Shown in pieces: positions 1 through 9,227 of a DNA stretch of 64,000 bases. Numbering within the stretch: position 1 is the stretch's first letter; every line of letters starts with the position of its first letter. The position numbers and the translations under genes were made by a program. The stretch lies in assembly GCA_022828595.1 (NCBI GenBank), contig JAKGHH010000001.1, positions 205,363,813 to 205,427,812 on the forward strand. The letters run 5' to 3'. This DNA is from Nelumbo lutea. Its lineage: Eukaryota > Streptophyta > Magnoliopsida > Proteales > Nelumbonaceae. The notes under the pieces are model-generated. The model was not told where the DNA came from, ran no database searches, and saw only the letters and a program-made list of their open reading frames with translations.

Positions 1-1280
1 ATTGCACTTACATGCATGTTGGTGTGAAAATTTTAATAAATTCTCATGCAACATAATTCACTCAAACAAGTGATTGAGTTTTTATTATTTTGGGTAAGGC
101 CCATTCAGGGAATCATACGAATTGTTCCCCTTAATTACATCTCCACAAGAAAGTAGAGAACACCTTTGATTCTGAATTGGAGATATGAACGCATAGAACA
201 AAAGAAAAGAACAATAGGGTACTTAAAAAGAACTTTTTTTTTGATCAATGAAAAAAAAAAAAAAAAGAACTTTTCATTTGCTCTTCTTTTACATCAAGTG
301 TACAAGAATGAGAAGAAAGAAAAAGAAAATACAATTGGGAAACTATACAACAATACATTTCTCTTTTCTTTTAATACAAAGAAAATTTCCTTCTCACTCC
401 TTTCTTTATAATAAGTTGTAGTCAATCAGATGAAATTGTGATTGTAGACAGCCTTAATCCTTGGAATTTTGCATACAAAAAGGGAATCGCTGTCAATCAA
501 ATTAAAATATTTGATTGTAGACGATTTTCATCCCTCTGCTCTTCATTTTCATTTGAAGGAACCATAATCAGCCTTTGAGATTTAGACTGTAGATGGTTTA
601 CTCCCTAACTTTGTCTTGAAAGAGGGACCATAATCAACCAAGTAGAGGCACCTAGTTGTAGATGGTTTATTTCCCTCTATTTCCTTTCTCAAAAGCGAAA
701 ATAAAAGAGAGAGGAAGAAGGATACATAGCAGAAGACATATATAGGAAGTATTCACATCGAGGACTTTCTTTTTTTTTCTACTGTATTAGTGAGACTTTC
801 CCTTCCCTGCCTTCCCTTGAGCACTTCTCTTTTCTTCTCTCCTTATCTTTGCTTTTCTTAAGAATCTCTTGTGAAAAATTTCTCCGAAGAATCTCTCTGC
901 CTATCTGTGTGTGTGCTTCTAGATTCCCCTTAAGGAGCTTAAATAGGGAGTGGGTAGTTATGTAACTACCCCCTCCTCGTAGGTGAAGGCATAGTTTTCA
1001 AGGCGCCCAGGCGAGACTAGGCGACTGGGGGGGGGGGCGCCTAGGCGATGAATTTTTTCATGCTAAAAAATAGAACGTAGGTTAGTTCACTAGGTACCAT
1101 AACCATATTTCTTTAATAAATATACATGATTTTCATAAGCAAAGAATAAATGTCATATTAAAGTATAGAAAATCAACATATTCATGAGAAGAAAGGAAAA
1201 GGAAAATAAAATTAAAAAATATAGGGGCTGAACCCTTATTTTTGTTATAGGAAAAGAAGAAAATAAAAAGTATTGATAGT

Positions 1281-1317
1281 AGAAGAAGAAGAAGAAGAAG
1301 AAGAAGAAGAAGAAGAA
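1281..1317. repeat. (GAA)n microsatellite
   Basis: About twelve uninterrupted GAA units lie inside the hAT-like element. The poly-Phe frame on the other strand is an artefact of this run. Confidence 0.95.
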
Positions 1318-1610
1318 TATATGGAAGAGGAAAATGTGCAAAATAGACAAAAATTTTAGTTCTTCCTTATTATTGGTTCAGGTTTTTAAGTCTTTGAGGG
1401 TTCAATATAGCATTTAGCAATGCTTATGTGATTAAACCCTAATAAATAAGAAAATAATAAAAAGAAATTAGTCAATGTAAACACACAAAATGATTATTTT
1501 AGTTTAATAATGTCTATTTTATAATTATAATCTCAAAAAAGTATGAATTAATATTTTATAGTAGGGAGTAGAAAATTGTTAGGTGATTGGGTGAGGCGAG
1601 CCTCAAAGGG

Positions 1611-1987
1611 TGTAGAGAACACTGCGGTGGTCCCCACTGTGTTCGTAGGACAGCATGCTGTAGTTATTTGTTTCAGCTATAGTAGTGTCAGTTTGAGTCA
1701 GTTTGTTAATTCAGTTGTTATTTATTTCAGCTTTTATTTACTTTATTTATTATGTAAGTACTAAGGGCAGATGTGTCCTTTCCATTATGTACTAAACATA
1801 ACCTATAAATAATAAGAAAGTGGTGGCGGCAGATCTGTTAGAATCTGTCCCTCCTTTCAACCACTTGTGTTCTCCTGTTTCTCTTCTATTCTCTCTTTTT
1901 TCTCTCTCTTTTCTTTCACTTTTCTTCTGTTTTGTAAACCTAAAACCTATTAGGATTCAAGACTGATTACAGTCTTGATCTTCTACT
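1611..1987 (+). repeat. 5' LTR of the copia element
   Basis: The LTR starts TGTAGAGAACACTG and ends TTCTACT immediately before the primer site. Compared with the 3' LTR it lacks a short stretch near the start (between two ACTG copies). It holds TATAAATAATAAG near 1804, a likely promoter element, and a pyrimidine-rich leader. Confidence 0.9.
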
Positions 1988-1999
1988 TGGTATCAGAGC
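1988..1999 (+). other. Copia primer binding site
   Basis: TGGTATCAGAGC directly abuts the 5' LTR. It is the standard plant site complementary to initiator methionine tRNA. Confidence 0.95.
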
Positions 2000-2762
2000 C
2001 TATCTAGGGCTTCTCATGTGTGTCTAGTCCAGTCGACCTAGGGCTGGAAGCTTTGAAGAAGTATTCGGTGACTGAATCTTGGAGATTACCAGGAGAGGTT
2101 CGCGGCAGTTGAAGACTTGCCGCGGCTTGCATAGAGTTGGTAATCAGGAAGAAGCAGTGAAGGTTAGGGTTTAGGTAACCCTAGAAGACAGTAAACCGAA
2201 GTACATAAGTAAGTTTTTTTTATTGAGTTTCAGAGACTGCAATTAGTCGAGATAGGTTGGACCTATCTAGAAGTAGGGGCCGAACTGTGTTTAAGTCTTT
2301 TTCTAGGGTTTGACTGTTGGGCCGAACCCCTTCCCTCTCAGAGGTGATTAGTTTTTAGGGTTTCATATTGCCCTACGACAAGTCCCACTTGTGTGGACTG
2401 CTTGGAGAGTGCAGCTGAGCACTTATTTCAGACCCACAGGTGAAACCCTAATTTTGCTCTCGCAGCAGTGGCCCCCACAATAGTGATTTCAGAAAATAGC
2501 ATCTCAGATTGACAGGTTGCCTAGTACTGTGCATGCCGATTGATTTCAGATCATATTTGAGTTGATTCCTTGCCTATACTGTGATAGGTGATTGATTTCA
2601 TATCAGATTTGGGTTGGTTTCAGATCAGATTTCGGATCAGATCAGATTTCAGATCAGATCAGATTTGTGTTGGTTTCAGATCAGATTTCAGACCTACTTG
2701 TTTTACTTTGTTTTCTGGTATAGTGGCTTTAACAGTTTGTAGTCACTGATTCTTGATCAAAG

Positions 2763-3630
2763 ATGGAGCTTAAGGGTCAGGGAGAAAGTAGTTTTGGAAA
2801 CAACAGTTATGGTAGTGTATCTGAAAACCGGGTTTCAGATTACACTATGAGATTTGGATGGGTCAAATTATTTGGAGTGGGCTCAATCAGCCATGATGGC
2901 TATTGGAGGAAGGGGAAAACTGGGTTACCTCTTGGAGATGTGAAAGAACCTTCCAAGGAGGACCCAACATACACTAAGTGGGTTCAAGAGAACTATTTGG
3001 TTATGGCGTGGCTGTGTAATTCTATGCAGTCACATATCAGCCGAAATTACTTGTGAGCAAAGACAACCAAAGAGAATATGGGATGTTGTGAAAGAAACCT
3101 ATTCCCAACCCCTTAATGTTGCTAGAGCCTATGAACTGAAGTGTGAGGTGAACAACCTTAAACAAGGAGAGAAGCCAGTTTCTGTCTACTTCTCTACCTT
3201 GAAATCCTTGGGCATGAGATTGACCATCTAGAGACCCTTGAGTGGGAGAGTCCCAAAGATGCACAGACTCACAGAAAGCAAGTTGAGACAAATAGGGTAT
3301 TTGAGTTTCTGGCTGGTTTAAATTCAGAATATGACATTGTGTGACAACAAATATTGACAAGAGATAGTGTGATCCTTTCTCAAGCATACTCCCTGGTGCA
3401 TAGTGAAGAGACCAGGAGGAAAGTCATGATGCAGCCTCAACCCCCTTTCCCAGCCTTGACAGCTATTAAACCTAAGCCAGGGGGTGATTCAGAAAGGGAC
3501 TAGAAGAAAGAAGATAAATGGGATCTGGTATGTGAACATTGCAAGAAACCCAAGCACACAAAAGATACTTGTTGGAAGTTACATCCTCACTTGGTCCCAG
3601 CAAAACTAAGAAATAAAAAGGGTATGCTCA
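2763..3630 (+). pseudogene. Copia gag (degraded)
   Basis: The frame opens at 2763 (MELKGQGESSFGNNSYG) and runs to a stop at 3054. It then continues with a frame change into a typical copia gag core (LKQGEKPVSVYFSTLKSLG near 3160) and EFLAGLNSEYDIV near 3300. The CCHC zinc knuckle CEHCKKPKHTKDTC lies at 3531-3572. In-frame stops interrupt it near 3228, 3343 and 3501. Gag would build the particle and bind the genomic RNA. The original start is probably 2763, because no earlier ATG extends this frame. Confidence 0.85.
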
Positions 3631-4997
3631 TGTGGCCATGAACACTGATTCAACATCCTCATCAGGCACATCCCTAGAGACTTTAGTTGCTATTCGGGCT
3701 GCCCTCATACAGTTGGAAAAGGAAGTTGGGAGTTCAACTCAGCTATCTCAGTCACTATCAGCTCCTACCACATCTGCATTTGCACATTTAGGTACTCGAG
3801 CCTCAACTTACCATGCTTCAGTTCCAGGTAATACTGACCACTACTAGGTAATAGATTTAGGTGCATCCGACCATATGACTAGCTTGCCATCATTGTTCAC
3901 TTCTTATCACTTGTCCTCTGGCTGAGATAGAGTATCCATTGCTGATGGCTCTCTTGTTCCCATTTCGGGCAAGGGGGACATCAAGTTATCGGATACTATC
4001 TCTTTTTCTTCTGTCTTGCATGTTCCTAAGTTTGATACTAACCTGTTTTCAGTTAGTAGTATTACCAAACACATGAACTGTTCAGTAACCTTTTTCCCTG
4101 ACCGATGTGTTTTTCAGGATTTGGAGATGAGGAAGGTGATTGGGACTAGCCGTAAGACGAACGGGATCTATCTGCTTGGAAAGAGTCTGTTTCCTGCTTT
4201 GGCATAACCGATTAGGTCATTTGTCTTTTAAGTCTTTGAAGAGTCTGTTTCCTGCTTTATTTGAGTCTGTTGAGTTATCAAAGTTGAGGTGTGAGAGTTG
4301 TGAGTTTGCCAAACATTGTAGAACCTCTTATTCTTTAAGTAATAAAATGAGTAATTCCTCTTTTGATATTGTGCATACTGATGTTTGGGGGCCATATCAT
4401 ATCTCTTCTATGGGTGGGTACAGATATTTTCTACTGTTTGTTGATGACCATACCCGTTTTTCTTGGGTCTATCTTATGCGTTCTCGGGATGAGGTTCCTG
4501 CTCTGACCCAAAACTTCCATCAGATGGTTCTCACTCAGTTTGGGACCAAAATCAAAGTCCTTAGATCTGATAATGCAAAGGAATACTTTGCTCAGCCATT
4601 GACCTCCTACCTTCTTAGCCATGGAGTTATTCACCAGAGCACTTGCCCTTATACACCACAACAGAACGGTGTTGCCGAAAGGAAGAATAAACATATCTTG
4701 GAGGTGGCTAAAAGCATTATGTTTACCTCCAATGTACCTATTCGCTTCTGGGGTGATGCTATCCTCACGGCAGTTTATCTCATTAATCGAGTTCCTTCCT
4801 GGGTTCTTGATATGAGAACCCCCTTTTCCCTTCTATACCCAGACGAGGAGTTGTTCCCCTTAAAACCTTTGGTTGTACCTATTTCGTTTAGCTTCTCGGG
4901 CCTCATCATTCCAAGTTTGAACCTAAGGCCTCCAAATGCATTTTCCTTGGTTATGCACAAACTCAAAAGGGTTATTGCTGCTATGATCCGGTTTTAG
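3631..4997 (+). pseudogene. Copia protease and integrase region (degraded)
   Basis: Around 3850 the protease active-site motif reads IDLGASDHMT. The usual DSGA is altered to DLGA and a stop lies just before it. The GAG-pre-integrase motif WHNRLGHLSFKSLKSL is at about 4200 with the partner CESCEFAKH at 4290. The integrase catalytic triad is visible: Asp in HTDVWGP (4375), Asp in RSDNAKEY (4563) and Glu in NGVAERKNK (4670). The frame ends at 4995-4997 by a frameshift relative to the RT frame at 5015. Confidence 0.9.
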
Positions 4998-5014
4998 GGA
5001 AACGGTTTGTCTCC

Positions 5015-6214
5015 ATGGATGTCACCTTCTTTGAGGAGACACCCTATTATCCTAGGGTTTCTCCTCAGGGGGAGAGCAGTGAGAGTGGGGCTGTTTTGAG
5101 TTTCTTTCCTCAGGGGGAGAGCAGTGAGAGTGGAAGTGGGGCTGGTAGAAGTGGGGCTGTTTTGAGTGGGGTTGTTCCTTTACCTATTCCACTGGATAAT
5201 GAAGGCTATAGTGGTGAGGGTGGTGAAAGGGAGCCGGAGTTGAGAGTCTATCACAGGCGATGCAGGCAGGTTGATCCTAGTCATCGGCAGTCCCGGCCAG
5301 CTCCAATTCCTTTCGCGGCTCCAGATCCAGAGCCTACTAAGATACCTATCATTGTTGCCACTTCCCCTCTTGTGGATGACCTTGATTTCCCTATTGCCAT
5401 TCGCAAAGGGAAACGACATTGCACCACCTCTACAGCTCACAGCATCTCACAGTTCTTATCCTATGATCGTTTGTCTCCATCTTACCGGTCCTGTCTCACT
5501 TCCATTGCCGATGTTCCTATTCCAAGAACAATGCAAGAAGCCTTATCAGTTCCAGAATGGAAAGATGCAATGCAAATCGAAATGGATGCCCTGTTGAAGA
5601 ATAATACTTGGGCACTGGTTGATCCACCAAAAGGAAAGAAACCGGTGGGATGTAGATGGTTGTTCACCGTGAAGCATAATGCTGATGGCTCTATTGAAAG
5701 GTACAAAGCCCGGCTAGTTGCAAAGGGGTTCACTCAGACTTATGGTATAGACTACTTGGAGACCTTTGCCCTAGTAGCCAAGATGGCCCTGTTTCAGATG
5801 GATGTTAAAAATGCCTTTCTGAATGGAGACTTACAGGAAGAGGTCTACATGCACTTGCCTCCTGGATTCTATGATACAGAGACAGGTAAGAAGGTTTGCC
5901 GACTGAACAAGGCATTGTATGGTTTGAAGCAGTCACCTAGAGCCTGGTTTGATAGGTTCAGGTTATCCTTTGGAAAGTTTGGTTATGTACAGGCCCAGTC
6001 AGATCATACACTATTCATCAAGAGGGTGGAGTCCTCTCTGACATTACTTGTAGTATATGTTGATGATATTGTGGTGACAGGAAATGACAGTCATGAGATT
6101 GATTCCCTCAAACAGCTCCTTCATCAAGAGTTTGAGGTGAAAGATCTTGGTGCACTACGGTACTTTTTGGGTATTGAGGTTGCTAGATCCAAGCAGGGGA
6201 TTTTTATCTCTTAG
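5015..6214 (+). pseudogene. Copia reverse transcriptase with a short internal deletion
   Basis: The frame covers the Pro/Ser-rich integrase-RT linker, with a duplicated PQGESSESG stretch at 5065-5130. The RT follows: WKDAMQIEMDALLKNNTW, GCRWLFTVKHNADGS, QMDVKNAFLNGDLQEEVYM, LYGLKQSPRAWFDRF and the catalytic YVDDIVVTG at about 6055. Between ETFALVAK and ALFQMDVKN roughly 15-20 residues normally present in copia RT are missing in frame (near 5780). The frame stops at 6212-6214 (TAG), where related proteins have Gln. Confidence 0.9.
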
Positions 6215-6961
6215 AGAAAATATGTTCTAGATCTGTTGGCGGAAACTGGAAAGTTGGGTGTTAAGCCGACCGATACACCCATCGAACAAAATCACAAGAT
6301 TAGTACTGAGGGCGGGGAGTCTCTTAAAGACAAAGTTATGTTCCAACAATTGGTTGGAAAGCTCCTATATCTCTGCCTCACTCGGCTGGATATCAGATAT
6401 GTAATTAGTGTTGTTAGGCAGTACATGCACTCCCCTAGAACTTCTCATCTTCTTGCGACAGAGAGAATATTAGCATATTTGAAGAGATGCCCGGGTAGAT
6501 GTATACTGCTCAAGAACAATAATCACATGAGGGTGGAAGTCTATACAGATGCCGATTGGGCTGGGAGTGTTGATGACAGAAGGTCTACCTCTGGATATTG
6601 TGCCCTTGTGGGAGGTAAACTTGTCTCTTGGAGGAGTAAGAAGCAGAGTGTTGTTTCCCACTCCAGTGCTGAAGTGGAATACAGGTCAATGGCTAATGGA
6701 GTGGCTGAAATCTTGTGGTTGAGGTCACTACTTGAAGAGTTGGGCATTGACTATGAAAAACCCTTAATGTTGTATTGTGATAATCAGACAGCTATTAATA
6801 TAGCCCACAACCCAATGCAGCATGACAAAACTAAACATATCAAAGTTGATCGACATTTTGTGCGAGAAGGGTCACATCACAAGAAGTGTGTCTTTCGTAC
6901 ATCACATCTAATATGTAGCTCGCGGATATCCTCACCAAGGTTGTACCAAGGAAGAAGTTAG
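6215..6961 (+). pseudogene. Copia RNase H and C-terminus
   Basis: After the single TAG the same frame reads RKYVLDLLAETG and continues to RNase H: YTDADWAGSVDDRRSTSGYC (6540-6600), SSAEVEYRSMANG with the catalytic Glu (6660) and LYCDNQTAINIAHNP (6768). It ends with a frameshifted version of the usual LADIFTK tail near 6930. One stop separates it from RT, so RT and RNase H cannot be made as one protein. Confidence 0.9.
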
Positions 6962-7017
6962 AGACAGACCTATCCAAGTTGGGAATGATAGATATCTACT
7001 CCCAACTTGAGGGGTAG

Positions 7018-7392
7018 TGTAACACTGATGTGGGCCCCACTGCAGTGGTCCCCACTGTGTTCGTAGGACAGCATGTGTAGTTATTTGTTCAAGTTATGTA
7101 GTGTCAGTTTGAGTCAGTTTGTTAATTCAGTTGTTATTTATTTCAGCTTTTATTTACTTTATTTATTATGTAAGTACTAAGGGCAGATGTGTCCTTTCCA
7201 TTATGTACTAAACATAACCTATAAATAATAAGAAAGTGGCGGCGGCAGATCTCGAAGAATCTGTCCTTCCTTTCAACCACTTGTGTTCTCCTGTTTCTCT
7301 TCTATTCTCTCTCCTTTTCTCTCCTTTTTTTCTGTTTTGTAAACCTAAAACCTATTAGGATTCAAGACTGGTTACAGTCTTGATCTTCTACT
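7018..7392 (+). repeat. 3' LTR of the copia element
   Basis: The sequence matches the 5' LTR from TGTGTTCGTAGGACAGCATG to CTTGATCTTCTACT. It is preceded by the purine tract TTGAGGGGTAG (7007-7017) and followed by the target duplication AAGGG. Confidence 0.9.
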
Positions 7393-7643
7393 AAGGGCGC
7401 CTTGTCGCCTAGGCACCCACCTAGGCATCGCCTTGACAACTATGGGTGAATGACACCTGTCCCTCCCACTTAAAGAGAGGGAACTCCCCACTTAAAGAGA
7501 GAGAACTCCCCATTTAAAGAGGGGGAACTCCCATACGGGATACTTTTTTATGGTTTTAATGATTTGGCTAGCAGATTAGCCAACCCACTTATTTGAGTTC
7601 TAATTTATTTAAATATTATTTGGATAAAAATATGCCTTCAACA

Positions 7644-7656
7644 GTGCCCCCTTGAG
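7644..7656 (-). other. Polypurine tract of the gag-only element
   Basis: On the minus strand the bases just before the left LTR read CTCAAGGGGGCAC, a purine-rich run in the position of the plus-strand primer. It supports the minus orientation of the element. Confidence 0.6.
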
Positions 7657-7764
7657 CACTGTGGGCCCAAAATCCTAGAATATAAGCATATAGGGCTCAA
7701 ATAAGCAGTTAAAGTCAAAATTTATGAAAGTTCTATCGTTAGAAAAGAATTGAACCAAAATTGG

Positions 7765-8217
7765 AAGAGTCCTAGTATGATTAGGACTCTTGCAATATCT
7801 TTCATTAGACAAAATCTGATATAATCTAACTATTTGATTGATTTGACGAGGCTTTATAGTTACTCATCTTGTTAAATTGAGAAGTCCTAGTGCAACTAGG
7901 AATCTCGATTTTGTTATGCTTGATGTTATTAATTGTATGATTTGATTTGAGTATTTAAGGGCTAATCATAAATTTTCATAGTTGGAAGTCCTAGCTGAAG
8001 TAGGACTTTTTGATTTTATCAAAATATCTTTGATCCACCCTTAAATCTTGATCCCGAGTTGTTTTTTGACCAAGATAATTATTTTGTAGCTCATAAAATA
8101 AGAGTCCTAATTTAAGTAGGATTCGTAAAGGAGTCCTGGCTTTAGTAGGATTTTTTTTGAAAATAATCATGTAATTAATTTTTTTTGGAATAGAAGAGTC
8201 CTAATCTGAATAGGATT
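7765..8217. repeat. Cluster of six AGTCCTA hairpins with 7-nt loops
   Basis: Six copies of a 7-base arm AGTCCTA (one AGTCCTG) are each followed, after exactly 7 variable bases, by TAGGACT or a one-base variant. Left arms start at 7768, 7883, 7987, 8103, 8132 and 8197. The first can extend to a 10-bp stem (7765-7774 with 7782-7791). Loops are gtatgat, gtgcaac, gctgaag, atttaag, gctttag and atctgaa. Most imperfect pairs become G:U wobbles if the plus strand is the RNA. The cluster lies in the 3' untranslated part of the gag-only element. Confidence 0.85.
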
Positions 8218-8389
8218 CTGAATAGGTCTCTCTTTTTTTTTAGCATCCAAAGATGGATGTGATTTACTCCCTTTTTTTATTACTTTTTTATTTGATGAAA
8301 TTTTAATTAAACATCAAGTGGGCTCCTAAGGGTATTGATGGCCAATTTGAACCGAAAATATTATAAGGGGCAGAATTTGAAAGCTTATT

Positions 8390-8720
8390 AAAGTTTTGGG
8401 CTTATATATATATTTTTTAAAGAGGGTTTGAATTACATTTTCTTTTATTTAATTCCCTTTAGAAGTGATCCCAACCTCTTAATGTATTTTAGAGGGCTTG
8501 GGTTTAACTTTCTTTGCCTTTAACCCCCTTTAAGAAGTGGCCCCAGCCTCTTATGTATTTAAGAGGGCTTGGGTTTAACTTTCTTTGCATTTAACCCTCT
8601 TTAAGAAGTGGTCTCAGCCTCTTAATGTATTTAAGAGGGCTTGAGTTAATACTTTCTTTGCATTTAACCCCCTTTTAGAAGTGGTCCCAGCCTCTTAAAT
8701 TATTTAAGGAGGCTTGGGCT
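8390..8720. repeat. 72-bp tandem array in the 3' UTR of the gag-only element
   Basis: The phrase AGAAGTGG-CCCAGCCTCTTA followed by a T/A spacer, AGAGGGCTTGGGTTTAAC and TTTAACCCCC recurs with starts at 8461, 8533, 8604 and 8677, periods 71-73 bp. A more diverged unit precedes. Short tandem repeats in 3' untranslated regions are known from plant gypsy elements. Confidence 0.85.
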
Positions 8721-8839
8721 TAATCTTGATGGACCTAAATGGGCTGCTGTATCATGAGTTTGTGTGAGGCCCACGTATGGCCTGCTGTGAAGCCATTAAA
8801 TGGGCTAAATAAGGCTGTGCAGTTGGGCCCAACTAAAAA

Positions 8840-9109
8840 CTATAAGTGGGCCATTTTAAATCTCCTCTTATTTTTCTTCTTATTGTTCTTTGTGGAGGCT
8901 CTTCGTCCCCGAAATTTAATGCTCGGAGAATTGGAGAGTGTAATTTGTATGGGCTTGACTGCCCCCTTTGCCTCCTTGACTACAGTTTGCCAATTTGTTT
9001 CATCCTCAGAAAAATCACTGAAGCACATCATACTTGGTTCTTGCATCGATTCATATAATGAAGGGTAGGACCCTCTTCCTCTAATAGAGAAACATTATTT
9101 GCAGTTGCA
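8840..9109 (-). pseudogene. gag of the gag-only element, 3' end beyond the LINE insertion
   Basis: Across the 15-bp duplication the minus-strand reading continues from the gag C-terminal region into EEEGPTLHYMNRC. After a frameshift it enters FSEDETNWQTVVKEAK and ends at a stop near 8840 after a Lys/Arg-rich tail. No protease motif follows. This is the end of the coding capacity of the element, and the remaining 1.2 kb to the LTR is non-coding repeat structure. Confidence 0.6.
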
Positions 9110-9130
9110 ATAGTTTCTTTAGGAGGAGGG

Positions 9131-9227
9131 TGAGGAACTGAGATGGGAGAATCTGTTGCCATTGTCTGAGATGGTGAGAGGGTGAGAGGGTGAGAGGGTG
9201 AGAGGGTGAGGAACTGAGATGGGAGAA
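9131..9227 (+). repeat. Tandem repeats at the LINE 5' end
   Basis: TGAGGAACTGAGATGGGAGA occurs at 9131 and again at 9207. Between them lies an array of an 8-base unit GAGGGTGA (about 9174-9209). Repeats at the LINE 5' end may belong to its internal promoter, but this is inference. Confidence 0.8.

Larger units (their letters stand above)
1611..7392 (+). mobile_element. Ty1/copia LTR retrotransposon, nearly full length, inactive
   Basis: The 5.8-kb element has LTRs at 1611-1987 and 7018-7392. The target duplication AAGGG lies at 1606-1610 and 7393-7397. The TGGTATCAGAGC primer site directly follows the left LTR. The domain order gag, protease, integrase, reverse transcriptase, RNase H identifies copia. 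Coding capacity is broken by several stops and frameshifts in gag, a frameshift between integrase and RT, a deletion in RT and one stop before RNase H. It inserted into the hAT-like element, so it is the youngest of the three nested elements here. Confidence 0.95.
990..7444. mobile_element. hAT-like inverted-repeat element (non-autonomous), later split by copia
   Basis: The element begins CATAGTTTTCAAGGCG and ends CGCCTTGACAACTATG, forming terminal inverted repeats with further GCGCC/CCTAGGCG palindromic sequence inside. It is flanked by GGTGAAGG (982-989) and GGTGAATG (7445-7452), an 8-bp duplication with one mismatch. The uninterrupted LTR at 19590 shows the single-copy site. An 8-bp duplication points to the hAT superfamily. 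Without the copia it is about 0.67 kb, AT-rich and without coding capacity. Confidence 0.75.
17..7643 (-). repeat. Left LTR (3' LTR of the minus-strand gag-only element), split by an insertion
   Basis: Positions 17-989 and 7453-7643 together match 18685-19771 throughout, with scattered substitutions and small indels. The break falls inside GGTGAAGG, which is duplicated as 982-989 and 7445-7452 around the inserted element. The LTR terminus is ...TTCAACA at 7643. Confidence 0.9.

Noticed and set aside
1153..1350. Minus-strand ORF rich in Phe
   Set aside because: It is the translation of the (GAA)n microsatellite and AT-rich flanks.
7765..8217. CRISPR-like array
   Set aside because: Repeats are 7-base stems with 7-base loops at irregular distances inside a plant retrotransposon. 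There are no spacers of constant size and no cas genes.
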